NCBI GenBank assembly: GCA_037974665.1
Contig: CM075770.1
Span: 19,855,501-19,919,500, forward strand
Length of the DNA stretch: 64,000 bases
Source of the DNA: Ehretia macrophylla
Lineage: Eukaryota; Streptophyta; Magnoliopsida; Boraginales; Ehretiaceae
Reading direction: 5' to 3'
Positions 1-24,699 of the stretch are shown piece after piece. The translations under genes were made by a program, and so were the position numbers. The notes beneath the pieces are model-generated. The model made no database searches. It had not been told where the DNA came from and saw only the letters and a list, made by a program, of their open reading frames with translations. The first letter of the stretch is position 1. Each line of letters opens with the position of its first letter.

Positions 1-463
1 GCATCTCCACCATTGCAATGGTGTCGACAAACGGGGAGTCGGCAAAGCTGTTTACCGCACTCCTCTTAATGGGGGCAGGCACCCCGGGAATCCTCTGGAT
101 GAGGGACTCAATCTCCTGGAACCGACGAAGGATATCACGGCTTGGCCCCCCTTCGTCTGTCGGCTGTGTTAGAGGTCGTTCAGTGGTTTGGAGGTAGACT
201 CTACTGCCGAGCGTCTGCTGGGGTGTGGACCCAAGGGATTGCATGGGCGCCACCATCTCACCATGGGCGATTGCCTTCCCGCGGTTCAAAGGGGCGGTGG
301 TCGTTGTGAGGGTCTTGACCCTTTCCTCTAGCTCGATATTCTCTTGGCGAAATACAGTGTTTTGCACCTCGAGCTCCTTAAGTTTGTCCTTGCACGCCTC
401 CATCTCGGTCATCAAGGCCTCCATCTGTGCTTGGATATCATTTTGAATGCTACTTTCAGCCAT
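1..463 (-). CDS. gag N-terminus of gypsy element (partial)
   Basis: An open frame starts with ATG at 463 and runs off the left edge without a stop (about 154 codons). It opens MAESSIQNDIQAQMEALMTE and continues as a charged, heptad-like coiled coil. It then has a Ser/Thr/Pro/Gln-rich linker and ends in the window with NSFADSPFVDTIAMVEM. The phrase FADSPFVDTIA is typical of the N-terminal end of the capsid region in plant gypsy gag proteins. Gag forms the virus-like particle that packages element RNA. The frame has no stop here, unlike the gag of the other gypsy element. Whether the whole element is intact cannot be judged from this window. Confidence 0.7.
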   Translation of the reverse strand, partial: MAESSIQNDIQAQMEALMTEMEACKDKLKELEVQNTVFRQENIELEERVKTLTTTTAPLNRGKAIAHGEMVAPMQSLGSTPQQTLGSRVYLQTTERPLTQPTDEGGPSRDILRRFQEIESLIQRIPGVPAPIKRSAVNSFADSPFVDTIAMVEM

Positions 464-553
464 GGCTTTTGTCAAAAATAAGAGTGATCAAGAGTTCGTA
501 GCCTTTCTGTTCGGGTAACTGAGTTGCCAGGGGCCCCACGGTGGGCGCCAAAT

Positions 554-1399
554 TGTAGATGTCAAAATCCACAATCACGGATTGCGGGCCACCAGCAACC
601 TACAGAGACAGAAAGCAATCGAACGACGTGAGTCTTGGGACACCGGTGTGGTGCCGGCCGAAGACACTCCGACGCTCAAGTCAGTAGTCTATCGGAAGGG
701 AAGAGCAAACAAGGACTATAAGGAGGGATAATTGGAAACTACCGTTGTTGCGACGTTGTTATAGGAATAGTAGGTTGTGATTTTGTAAAAGGGAGAGGTA
801 GGGTATTGCTGTGTGTGGCTAATACTCGATGCCCCCTCCTCGCGTAGGCGTGGCCTTCTTAAAGGTGTGGGTCAGCCAAGAGTCACGGACTCTTGGGACT
901 TGTATTCCTCGTAGACTACCTGATTACTTATCGCGTAAGATAGAGGTAGTTCTTAGCCCAAGTCCTTCAATGGTAGTCCCCTTCTCGTAGACTCAGCGAT
1001 TGTGATAGGTCCAGAGTCACTTTTTCTCATGAGACTTGTAAATCCCCCAGACTACTTCGAGGAAGTAACCACTTATCCTGTAGGATGGGCCTCCATCTGA
1101 ACTTGTTGATCGTCACCCACTACAGTAGGCTAGTCACTTAAGGTCTCTTTCTTAGACACTTATCTGTTAGCACCTGGCAAGGTCTCGGGTCGTGCCTGAG
1201 TCCATCGTCAATCACCCATGTGAGATAACCCGATGTCTGGGCTTAGGGCAGAGCTAGTGGCCTCCGCGTGAGCTCCGTCCGCAGTAGGCTGCAACTTAAA
1301 ATGCTACACGTAGGCCTTGGCCTAACATTAATGTCGTCTGGGGCTAAGTGAACTATCATGGCATGAACCGAAGGTCCATGCCCATTTTTTGCATTAACA
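554..1399 (-). repeat. 5' LTR of the gypsy element at the left edge
   Basis: About 846 bp. On the minus strand it begins TGTTAATGCAAAAAATGG and ends TTTTGACATCTACA, so it has the TG...CA ends expected of an LTR. Three bases further comes TGGCGCCCACCGTGG, the likely primer-binding site (about 537-550). The second LTR is outside the window, so the boundaries rest on the termini alone and the target-site duplication cannot be tested. The 1399 boundary is the less certain one. Confidence 0.65.
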
Positions 1400-1488
1400 A
1401 GTAGTAGAAGGGAATCCCAAATTCTTGATAGCCCCTCTCCAGAATTTGCATATTTGAAAGAGATTTGATATTGATTGAATACAGGTAC

Positions 1489-14935
<13,447 letters not shown>

Positions 14936-15279
14936 CTTCTTCGCCGTGATCCTTTTTCCTCTTTTGCTGATTGTTTCAGCTAGCTGCGTTTTTGCTTCTC
15001 GAGTACTAATTAGTTTGTTTATAAGCAGAGAGCAGTGAGAATATAAAAAGTTTGTAGCCATGTTGTTGTGTTCCTCTCCCGTTTTACGTCTGACGTTGAT
15101 GCTGGTTGTCATAAACTTTTTCTTTTGGTCATTTTACGCTAAGAATTAATAATTTACTCTTGAGATTATATGCTTTTCTTATTATACATGCTCATCGGTC
15201 ATTTCATAATCTTCTTTCTTTTGTTCTCTCTTTTTTGAATGAGAAGACTTTCAGCAGAAAAAAAATTAATTAATTTAAT
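14936..15279. other. Upstream region of UKL
   Basis: Holds the 5' UTR and promoter side of UKL. An upstream in-frame ATG at 15112 would extend the protein by 59 residues of non-conserved, basic sequence; I judge that to be 5' UTR. No clear TATA box was chosen. Confidence 0.4.
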
Positions 15280-15580
15280 TTGTCACGTCCCGAATATTTC
15301 GATGTGGGATGTCACATAAACACCCCCTGTTAAGGACTCCCACCAGCCTTCTGTCCTGCATAGCACTTAGTAATCTCCTCTAAATACCATTTTGTCACGC
15401 CCTAAACCCAAAACTCCTAGGCCCGCAGGCACGACTAGTGTTCTAGGTATAAGAAACAACTACTTGGACCTTTTTTCTACTGGCCCAAAATAGTTAACTC
15501 AAGTTATTCCTTATACTCACAACGCCCACTTATAAACCACACAAACACACTATATTTTTTCGATGTAGGATATCACATAA
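15280..15580. repeat. LTR-like remnant with direct-repeat edges
   Basis: The motif TTTCGATGTGGGATGTCACA near 15298 recurs as TTTCGATGTAGGATATCACA near 15558, about 260 bp later. Between them lies TTTGTCACGCCCTAAACCC, which looks like the start of a plant gypsy LTR. No coding sequence accompanies it. Probably a piece of one or two degraded LTRs. Confidence 0.4.
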
Positions 15581-15584
15581 TTAT

Positions 15585-15750
15585 AGAGGCGGAGTCAGAA
15601 ATTTAATATTAGAAAAATCAAGATTCAAATAAAAAGATTGATGACAAAAAAAAAGAATAATTATTTTTTTTAACGATATTACATTAATTTCTTTTTTTTA
15701 AAAACCCTTGTGGGGTGGGGCCACTGTCGGGCCCCCTAGTTCCGCCACTT
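15585..15750. repeat. Possible small inverted-terminal-repeat element
   Basis: AGAGGCGGAGTCAG at the left pairs imperfectly with CTAGTTCCGCCACTT at the right (reverse complement AAGTGGCGGAACTAG), about 165 bp apart. Termini built on GGCGGAG are common in plant hAT-type MITEs. No clear target-site duplication was confirmed. Confidence 0.35.
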
Positions 15751-16845
15751 GATCGGTTTTGTATACTAATTTGAAAAAAGAAATTATATTTTTATTATTT
15801 TCCTAAAGTTGTCTTACAAGTAGAAAAGATTAAAGAAAGTAAAACTATACTAAAATGTTTATGTTCAAAAACCAACCAAACATTCTTCCGTCTAAAAAGC
15901 TTAAGAAACCATTATCAAGGCATCTTTCGGCCCTTTCTTTAGTTTATAGATTTTTCGAAGTTAAAAGCTTACAAGAAAACTTTATTATATATATATATAT
16001 ATAGAGAGAGAGAAAGAGGAAAATGTTTTTGGCAACCTGAAAGCAAGTCGGATGAGGTATATATAGATTATTAGATGATTTGGTCTTTTTAAATTTTAAT
16101 TATTTGTTTTAAATATTTTTTTTAAAAACTTTAATTTTTTTTCTTAAAGAGATTAGTTCATCAAATTTAATATCTCATAATAATCTGATCATTTAGAAAA
16201 TGAGATGATCCATCCTTACCTCACTAATCCAGCTAGCCTAAACTCCCAAAACCTTTGTTACAACGTTAGATAATGTACACATGCATCATTGTCAAAAGAA
16301 AAGAATTAACAATAGATTGTCAAATGACTTGCTTCAGAGTCGCAATATTCTTTAATTCTTAAATTCAGATCCGGACATGCTTCGAGTTTTTAATAATACC
16401 AATGATGTGGAATAACACTATACCTTCCTCTATCATAGTTTCATTGCCAAAATTAAAGATTTAGCAATAGTAATAGTAATTTGCCCAAAGAAATTCCTAA
16501 TTAATACAAATGGTTTATTTTGTTTACACTCAAAAAATGATATGTTTGGTATGTACACAACATAGTTATACATGCAATACATTTTTTTTTTTGTACAATA
16601 AAAGTTGAAATTATGATTCGAACTCATAAAATTTTAATTGAGTACACCAAGTCACTATTGAATGTACGTTTTCTCTAAACAAAAAAAATAAAAGAATAAT
16701 AAGACCTTCTTTCAAAATTATTATCAATAAACATATATAGTACGTAGATTCGTAATTAATAAACCATGAGCAAACGATATCGACTCAAACAAATTAATAC
16801 ATTCCCGCTAGCTATTTTATGGCAAAATCACATCCCTTACATTTA
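15751..16845. other. Intergenic, AT-rich
   Basis: Between UKL and the blue copper gene. Contains a TA/GA microsatellite (15985-16012) and several T-runs. I see no gene. Confidence 0.5.
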
Positions 16846-17565
16846 TTAAACAAAGAAAAGCATATTAACAACTAGCAGAGCGGCAATTACATAGAAGGAT
16901 CCAAATAGGTGAACATTCACTGCAGAAGAAGTTGGAGAAGGTGTTGATGATGAAGATGAAGACGGAGTTGAAGATCCATCTCCTGCAACGGTTGTAATCT
17001 TGACCTTCATTCCTGCATCACAATGGCCTGATGTCCCACAAGCAAAGTAGCGTGTGCCAGGCTTGTCTAGCTTCACTACATCGCTGCCAGTGTTCATGGA
17101 TTTCAATGAGCTTCCAATGTCACAGCTCTTGTATGCGCTTTCACCACTGAGTTCCACCACGCTGTGCAGCCCGGACGTGTACTTGAAGGCTATGGAACAA
17201 CAGAAAAAAAATATGAATTGCATATGAGATAACTAAGGCCGAATGATTTTCTAGGACATGCTCTTGTTTTCGGTATATAAAAGAAGTCGAAACTGTGATT
17301 CGAACTTAAAAACCAATTCTCAAGTGTAGCTCTCTTGGGCATATATAGCTAAAAGATAGAAATTGAATTCTAAATAAAACGAAACCTTACCTAGTTGATC
17401 TCCAACCTTGAATGTCTGGCCTGATGCCCATGAACTGAAATCCGTAGATTCATCCCATCCTTGGCTTCCCCCAACAACATGTTGGGCTGCTAACGCTTCT
17501 CTTTGGACAAGAACAACTATAGCCAACACCAACAAGGATTTGTACATGGCCTCCATAATCTTCAC
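16846..17565 (-). CDS. Uclacyanin-type blue copper protein (phytocyanin), GPI-anchored
   Basis: Apoplastic type 1 copper protein, probably an electron carrier at the outer plasma membrane. Two exons: 17565-17391 and 17189-16846, joined in phase, giving 172 residues. Residues 1-26 form a signal peptide (LLVLAIVVLV core, cleavage near ALA). The plastocyanin-like domain has HVVGGSQGWDESTDFSSW. The copper ligands are His67 (GLHSVVEL), Cys109 (YFACG), His114 and Met119 in the pattern CX4HX4M, which points to uclacyanin rather than stellacyanin (Gln) or early-nodulin type (no ligands). Cys81 and Cys115 would form the disulfide. A Ser/Pro/Thr linker and a hydrophobic C-terminus (VIAALLVVNMLFFV) indicate a GPI anchor. 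The intron position is the one usual for phytocyanin genes. No defect is seen. Confidence 0.93.
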
Positions 17566-17631
17566 TTACTATACAACTTCGACGGATCACTATGTTTGCA
17601 AACTTTGCAATTTATCGGTTACCACTTACCA

Positions 17632-17639
17632 CATATATA
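17632..17639 (-). promoter_or_regulatory. Possible TATA box of the blue copper gene
   Basis: TATATATG on the minus strand, about 67 bp upstream of the start codon at 17565. A second candidate, TTATAAATAG, lies near 17671-17680. Position is the only support. Confidence 0.35.
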
Positions 17640-17699
17640 GAAACACCTGAAAGCGATCTTGGTCTTACAACTATTTATAACATTGATAATTCCGAGGTA

Positions 17700-18419
17700 A
17701 GTAGGTGTTGGTGCATATCTTAAACCTCAAGTAATGCCAATCTGTCTCTTGGTGAATATGAGATCCATGCATCTAGATGTTCCTACTACAAGGCTTGTCA
17801 AATTGGCAATTTTGAGGTTGTAGATTTAATAATATCAGATCTAATTGGAGTTGGTATGTTCACATTAAACTCGCATTTGGTTAGTGATTAAATATTTAAT
17901 TGTTGGCTAAGCAATATTGGTAGGTCCACCGGTCCACAAGGACGGAGGCTTAGCTTTGAAACTAAGATATGTTTTCTTTCAGTGATCATTTTCATTGAGA
18001 CTTCTCTGCGTGAAACATCTGGTAAAAGTTTTCGCTTACTAGGATAGATGCAGGTGTCAAATGCTTTGAAATCACGATTTCTAATGGCTTTTTTCTGTAA
18101 TGTCGCATATCGGTGAAAGAATTATTAATTGTGTATTGTGTATTTAAATGATAACTTATATTAATTATTTTGCACTTATAGTTTTTTTTTTTTTTTTGAA
18201 CGAACACCAATTGCTTTGAGACACACAAGTAATTATTACTTAACGTTACTATATTATGTCTTTAAAGTTTTGGCCTGAACTCGAAATGTGATAGTATCAA
18301 CTATTTGATGGTTTTTTCGGTTCACAAAGTCTCTTATATAGACTTCATTCGTGGGACACTTTGATCCACTGATTAACACCATTTTAAGAGATTCTGACTC
18401 TGGACAATTATCTTTTCCT
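17700..18419. other. Intergenic, no gene seen
   Basis: AT-rich spacer upstream of the blue copper gene. Short open frames here look like chance. Confidence 0.4.
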
Positions 18420-20340
18420 TAATTTATTTGGTGTTAATTCATGAATAAGTTAGCGGATAAGTGATCAATGATGTGTTGGTGTTTTCACGGTTTATTGCAT
18501 GCATTTTTTAAGTTTATTTGTACTTAATTGATTGTATTTTTAGTTATATTTAGCATTTATTGATAAATTGATGTTATTAAATGTAATGCTAAAATGATTA
18601 ATTCATACTAACTTTTATGATATAGGTAAAATTTGTGATGAAAATGAGGCCCGAAATGAAAAAAAATTGAGAAAGGTCGAGAGAAATGAAAGTAAAAACA
18701 AAAAAAGGAAAGAAAAGATACACTTTTTTTAGTTTCCTTGGTCAAAGATGATCAACGCCACTTGGCCTTTAAAAGCCAAGTAGTAAAAGCTTTAAAAAAG
18801 TTTTTGTCTTTTTTTTTTAATTAAGCACATGGCTCCGGCCATGTGTAAACTTTATGTTTTTATTTTCTTCTTTTATTCTTTCAATTTTACCAAACAAACA
18901 CCATCAGCACACAAGCATCACCAATAAATCTCTCATTCAACTCACCCGCCACGCCATTTAGCAATTGGACAGCACCAACACGGCTCAATTCATTTTCGAA
19001 AATTTGGCACTGCACCAAAACTTTGACAGCAAAAATTGATCTGGCATTTGAGTTTTATGAGCCAAGCCATTAACTTTGACACCACATTCACGCCGCACAC
19101 ACACAATACAGACCCAAATCCACATTTTCTTTTTAATCCGTATCCATTCACTTTCAATCTACCTACTCCTTTCCACATACACATCCATTGATTCTACACT
19201 TTACCAAACACACACTTTTACACACATTTTTCTCTACATCTATACACACCCACTCACCTACTTCTACACATACGCAACACCCACTTCAATTAACCCCAAA
19301 ATTCATCAAAATCACATCATTCGTTTTACAAATCCATGGTTGGTGAGCAAATTGGAACAAGGGTTTAAGGAGCTTAAAGCTATTAAAGAAGCTATTCACA
19401 TGGGGGAGTTTTTCTTTAATCTTTTCTATGTCTTTACCTTTATATTGGATATGAACTAGATTCTATTGTGGTTAGGAAAGGTTCTATCATACTTTGTGTA
19501 CAATTTTATATTTGAGTTATAGATTTGAGTACTTATTTGAGTATGTTCATTATGAATGTTGAAGATCTAGTTAGAGATTTGCTTATATTGTTTTATGATT
19601 TACATGTGTTTACTTTAATAAAGCTTGTAGCGAGTTTATGCATGTATAATCTACTTGTTTAGCTTTTAAATCCAACCGGGTTCGTGCTTAATTGTTTATT
19701 GCTACAATTTTGAATCTTAAATATGCTTTTAGCGGGTTTGAGATTGTTGCAATACTTGAACATTCATTATAAACCGAGCTTAATTCATTTAAGTCATAGG
19801 TTGTACTATGATTTACCCACTAATCTTATCAACTCAAGACTAGGATCGTTGGGACAAAACTGCACCTCGGCCTTTAGGGCGACCAGACGGATGGAGTAAT
19901 ACCTAGGTCTAGAATTGATTAATTCAGATTAATTAGGTGAACTCAAATAAGCGGGCTTGTAGCTTGGTCAAAGAAATTTGACTACTTGAATCTAGGCTTA
20001 AATATGACGTCATATACATAGTGTAAAGATCTAGACCTAACCCGACTCCTACCTCATTCAATCCTTAATTTGATACTTTCATACATTCATTTAGATTAGG
20101 TTAATTAGAGTTTAAGTTTATTTAGTTTTATTTAGGTTTAGATTAGAGACTTCTCAAACCAACGATCAAATCATTTTAGTTTCTTTTCCTTTTCATGATT
20201 TTAAACTACTTTTCACACAAGCATACATTAGATAACACTCAGGAGCCTCCCTGTAGAGATTCAACCCCGTACTCTGGCATACTATATTGCATAGATCTGT
20301 GTGCTTGCAGGTTTAATTTAGTAGTTTTGCACTTCTATTT
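18420..20340 (+). repeat. Putative degraded gypsy LTR or solo LTR
   Basis: A long non-coding stretch whose right end resembles the end of a large plant gypsy LTR: CCTCCCTGTAGAGATTCAAC, then CATACTATATTGCATAGATC and a TGCTTGCAGG word near 20310. The left part has the AT-rich, ORF-free character of such LTRs. I found no paired LTR, primer site or pol in the window, so it may be a solo LTR. Boundaries are approximate. Confidence 0.35.
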
Positions 20341-20643
20341 CCCATACACCAAGGAAACAATCAATCAAGATCAGCCAACAACACAGAAATTTCATTAGGT
20401 GTAGTAACAGTCACGAAATTAGATAATCTCATACTTATAGTACAAGAAACTCAGGAAAAGCATAATGAATGTCAAACTCTTAATTCATTGATACAGTAGA
20501 CAATTTGGACCATGATCAATTAAAGTAACCATAGTATTCATCCTCTGCTTAAAACTTGCCCATATAGAATTTTTTGAAAAATTTCATTATGATTTAAAAG
20601 AGTAAAATTAAAATCCGTCCTCTTACATCAACGAACTCTTTCA

Positions 20644-23600
20644 TCACTGCTGGTTTCTGAAAAATGTAATAATTTGGTTATAAACAATATCCTTTGCTGT
20701 TATCCCTATTATGAAGTCAGCATGAGCATAATCCTTGATGTACTGGACATGCAGCTTGTCTACATCATGGTTTTTAAGACTATCAAGCAAAGTCTCCACG
20801 TCTTTGGCATCTGCAAGTGCGTCTTGACCTCCATAGCTAAGGAAGAGGGGAAGATTACGCGGAATCTTGGTCAAATCATAAACGGGAGGCTTGGCAAAAC
20901 CATAATGCTGTACGTTGAAATCAGAATTTCCATAGTCGTATTTTGTCAGGACTCCATCTCGAACAGCTGCAATTTCAGAGTTCAATGATTTCGTTAATTT
21001 TTATCTCAAGATTTTAGCCATTTCTGTCTATATGACCATGCATGTAAACTTATATAGATAGATTAAACTAGTGTAGATGAACTTACTTTGAGCCAAGTGC
21101 ACCAGATTCTTAGTTGAGGTAGATTGGGGCTCATTTCTCAAGAATAGCTCAACAGTGGAGCCGTTGAGGCAGCAGTTCTTTCCTTTAATAAGCAAAAATA
21201 TCATGCAGTTAATTAGTAAGTGTAATGAGATCAGGAACTACTTTTAAAAATGTCAAATTGGTGATTGCAGGGTTGATAATATATACCTGTAAGTGCTGTC
21301 ATCAAGTCATAACAGTCCAATCCCGGATCAGCACATAAAGCCTTGAGAAATTTGGCTACAGGCTCACTTCAGAACACAGGTAAATTCGTGTTAATTTCAA
21401 TCTGCTTGAAAGATTTCTCCAAAATAATATGAATAACAGAAGAAGTAAGTTCAATAATTGGAAAGTAAGCGGGATTATTCTTCATTACCCTTTTGGATTG
21501 AATTCTGCAAGACCAAACATTGTTGTAACCTGTCAACAATGGGAAAGGTTAATGTTAAAGGCTAGTAGTATAGGATGCATCGTAGTATGGTAAATACTAC
21601 TAGCGTTGACAGTTCCAAACAAATATTGAAATGTCTACATACCTCACCAACGAAGGCTTCGGCTGCTACAACACCAAGTTCGGTGGTCATGTGGCTCAAG
21701 TAAGCCACTGGGCTTAGCAAAGCTGCTGATCGCACCTTGTCTATTATTTCTCTTCCTTCTGAGAAGGATGCCAAAGCCATCAAAGTACCCTGCACAAAAT
21801 TACTCACATGAAGTGATCTGGGAGGGAGCGGAAGTACAGCTGATCAATAATCCCACTTTTCCTCCTGGAAAGCGTATGTGTATTATCAACCAGGAAAATC
21901 CAATCCTTACCATGGAATGGCCAATGTAGTGGGTTTTCTGCCCAGTTTGCTTGAAAATGAAGTCAACAAAAGCTGGTAAGTCATGGATCACCAGATCATC
22001 CCATGTCCAATCCCAGAATTCCTGTCAGATTTGAAGTAAAACGTCAAGGGAATTATCGCTTAAGAAAACCTGTATGATAGTTCAGTCTCGTATCGTATAT
22101 CTTTGCAACACTAGTCTTTCCAACTAGAATTTGAAATATAATTTACGATTTCTCCGAGTGCAAATGAAATTGACAAACTCATTACAAGGTTCTTAACATA
22201 TGAAACAATATCAATAACTACCATCCAAGGAAAAATTGAGTTGGTTAAGATCCTATACTTGCAAAGAATAGGACTCAAGACGCATATGGCCTCTGCTTGA
22301 GCTTATGAAGCTAGCGTTATAGTTAGACAGCTTGAAAAAGACGCTCTGAATTTATTAAGTGCCACAAGATGACAATTGACAAGGAAACAATTATTGTTGC
22401 TTCTTGTGCATCATGAGTTTTAGTCGTGCATAGTTAGATAAGAGGGGTGATCCTATTTGTTTTAAGCTTTAACTTTTAAGTCCTATAATCGCTCGTCCAA
22501 GCCAACAGAGGAACCATTTCATAATGCAGAGAGTGTAAAAAAAAAAACAAAAACTAGTTGCGCGGATTTGTCACAAACAAATCTAAAGAGAAATAATTAA
22601 GTCGCGATAAACATACCGGGTTGCTGGGGTCGAGGGTCACATGTCGTCGGCTGTATCTAGTCCCTCTTATGTTTGAAATCCAAACGTCAAACCCGCTATC
22701 GGCCAAGATTAACGCCACAGATTGTTCAGGAGAGTTCAACAGCCAGGTCATGCCATCCTGCACCCAAAATTAACCACATTTACTAGCCATAGACGCAGAC
22801 GTTTTGTCAAATAATCTTATCTAACTTTGCTTTCTTAGGGGAAAAGAACAAAATTTCGTACGTAATTAAAGCAATATAACACCAAAGACCTGTACGGACT
22901 AACAGCTATCGAATTTACTAATACTTTTTCGTCTGTACGTATATGTATGAACGTGAATGCACAAACACTTTTGATAGCTTAATCTGCTCGTGAGTGTTCT
23001 TGGCTGCGGAATACACTAAGAGCCAATTACACCACACATTTCTTAGTCTGTTAATTGACTAAATTCTTGGGCGTTTTGTACACGTAATAGGCCAAACAAA
23101 TAATAGACGTCAAGACATGGATACGTGCAATGAAATGCATGCGATTTCAAGTGGACAGAATGGTTTTTCAAATGTAGTACATGTTGGTAAAAGATATTAA
23201 ATTTTAAATTACGACTTCGACTTGTAAATAAAAAAAAAAAATTTAAAAAATTGTTAAGTTTCGGTACTTGCTCAACATTCACATTTATTTTGTGGTTTTG
23301 ATCGTCCCTAGTTCAATAAAACATGACAAGCCAAGGTAAAAAGTACAATGAACTTTTAAGTGTAATTAATCTACAGAATAAGACAACAATTAATGGCTTA
23401 AATCTATCCTATTTCATGGTACATATACTATAGCTGGAAAATCATATTAGAAGCAAAGGTAGCTCTTCCTTCTATCATCATGACTGGACGAGAAATCACA
23501 CACAACCATGTGGGACCCATGTCCCGAAGGACTGAAAGTTTTTCGTAGAAGTAATGGTTTTAAGTTTGCACTTGGAGGAAACCATTCGAAAGCATATAAA

Positions 23601-24605
23601 CGCCACTCATAGTGATAGTGGAGCTCTAAGTCATTATAGCCTTGATTGGTGTTCCCTCCACGCTTTCAGGGCAAAAGCGAAAACTAATGAGGATTACGTA
23701 TTTTTTGTACTGATTACTGACTACTCTGTCCTCACTTTTTCGAATCAAAATAATTGAGGCAACTTCTGTGAAATGATGCGGCCTGGACCAAGTAGGATTT
23801 GTACAGTTTTTATTTTTTATTTTTTTATAAGCATAGTCGGTTTCACGCATCCTACCCTCCAGTAGCGGTCGGTCTAGCCCACTGGAGAACTTCTATCTAA
23901 AACCAACCTCGATAAGATACTAAACCAGATCTCTATAACTAGAAGCTATAAAACTAAATGGCACTTATCATATGGGGTTGGCTAAACTATGTATGGCTAA
24001 ATATGGATAGATACATTCATGGGTTAACAGCAATTGTAATTTTTAATGATTTTGTCGACGGACAGAATTATTAAAGAGTGCATTTTTAAATTAAAAATTA
24101 ATTTAATTTCGTTTAAAAAAAAATTACTTATATATAAATGTTAAATTATGTATTTTTAACCCTACTAAATAAAAATTCATTCGGAGATAAATATTACTCA
24201 CCACAAGAACCCCATGTTGTAATAAGACTGGCTGTCTGTTAGCTCCCCCACCTCCTGATCGACCTTCTGGAATCCTTAAGACGCTTAGTATGTAACCATC
24301 ATCTGTTCTTACCTGAGAAAAACGCACATAATTAATTGATGCAAATATTGATCTGACATTAATGCATGATCTTCTATTTTCTTGTTGAATCTATCCATGT
24401 TATGAGCTCTTACATCAAATTCTTGGCATTTGTAACCATGTACGGTCACCGATGAGGCGCATAAGCCAGCTTGTGCTGGAGCTGTAAAATCATCATCAAC
24501 TGGGCCAAGATGAACCCTGCTGGTGCCAATTGCTAGATATGGCTGATGCATCACTACGATCAGTGCAGCCAAAGCAGCAAAGCTCAACAATCTCTGTACA
24601 GCCAT
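20644..24605 (-). CDS. Acid lipase, triacylglycerol lipase 2-like (alpha/beta hydrolase)
   Basis: Secreted or vacuolar lipid esterase of the lysosomal acid lipase family. Nine exons: 24605-24414, 24312-24202, 22757-22617, 22021-21911, 21789-21643, 21529-21489, 21366-21287, 21182-21087, 20966-20644. All phases join, giving 413 residues, the usual length for the plant family. Residues 1-27 are a signal peptide. The lipase N-terminal domain ([27 protein letters not shown]) leads to the oxyanion region [16 protein letters not shown] and the [14 protein letters not shown] segment. The catalytic triad is Ser184 (GHSMG, codons split by the exon 4/5 border), Asp355 (GGQDALAD) and His388 (DYAHADF). 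All three are present, so the enzyme should be active. It resembles plant proteins annotated triacylglycerol lipase 2 or MPL1; the substrate cannot be read from sequence. Confidence 0.93.
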
Positions 24606-24652
24606 TTTGCCTTGTAGAGTGAAGTACTTGACAGGAGTATAATAAGTAAAGG

Positions 24653-24662
24653 AAATATATAG
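24653..24662 (-). promoter_or_regulatory. TATA box of the lipase gene
   Basis: On the minus strand CTATATATTT lies about 50 bp upstream of the ATG at 24605, implying a short 5' UTR. Confidence 0.45.
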
Positions 24663-24699
24663 AGGGCAAAAGATTGTGTGAACAAGCAAGCCAACGAAG

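Larger units (their letters stand above)
1..1399 (-). mobile_element. Ty3/gypsy LTR retrotransposon, 5' part only
   Basis: This is the beginning of an LTR retrotransposon read on the minus strand; the rest lies beyond the left edge. It has an LTR (about 554-1399), a short leader with a TGGCGCC primer-binding site directly after the LTR, and the start of a gag reading frame at 463. It lies in the intron that follows the last visible UKL exon (1489-1561), on the same strand as that gene. The gag part is open without a stop to the window edge, so this copy looks younger than the other gypsy element. Lineage is inferred from the gag N-terminus only. Confidence 0.8.

Noticed and set aside
14936-15112. 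UKL start at the upstream ATG (15112), adding 59 residues
   Set aside because: The added sequence is basic and not conserved in UKL proteins as I know them, while MANETTVSIDYVMEKASG at 14935 matches their start. A transit peptide cannot be fully excluded.
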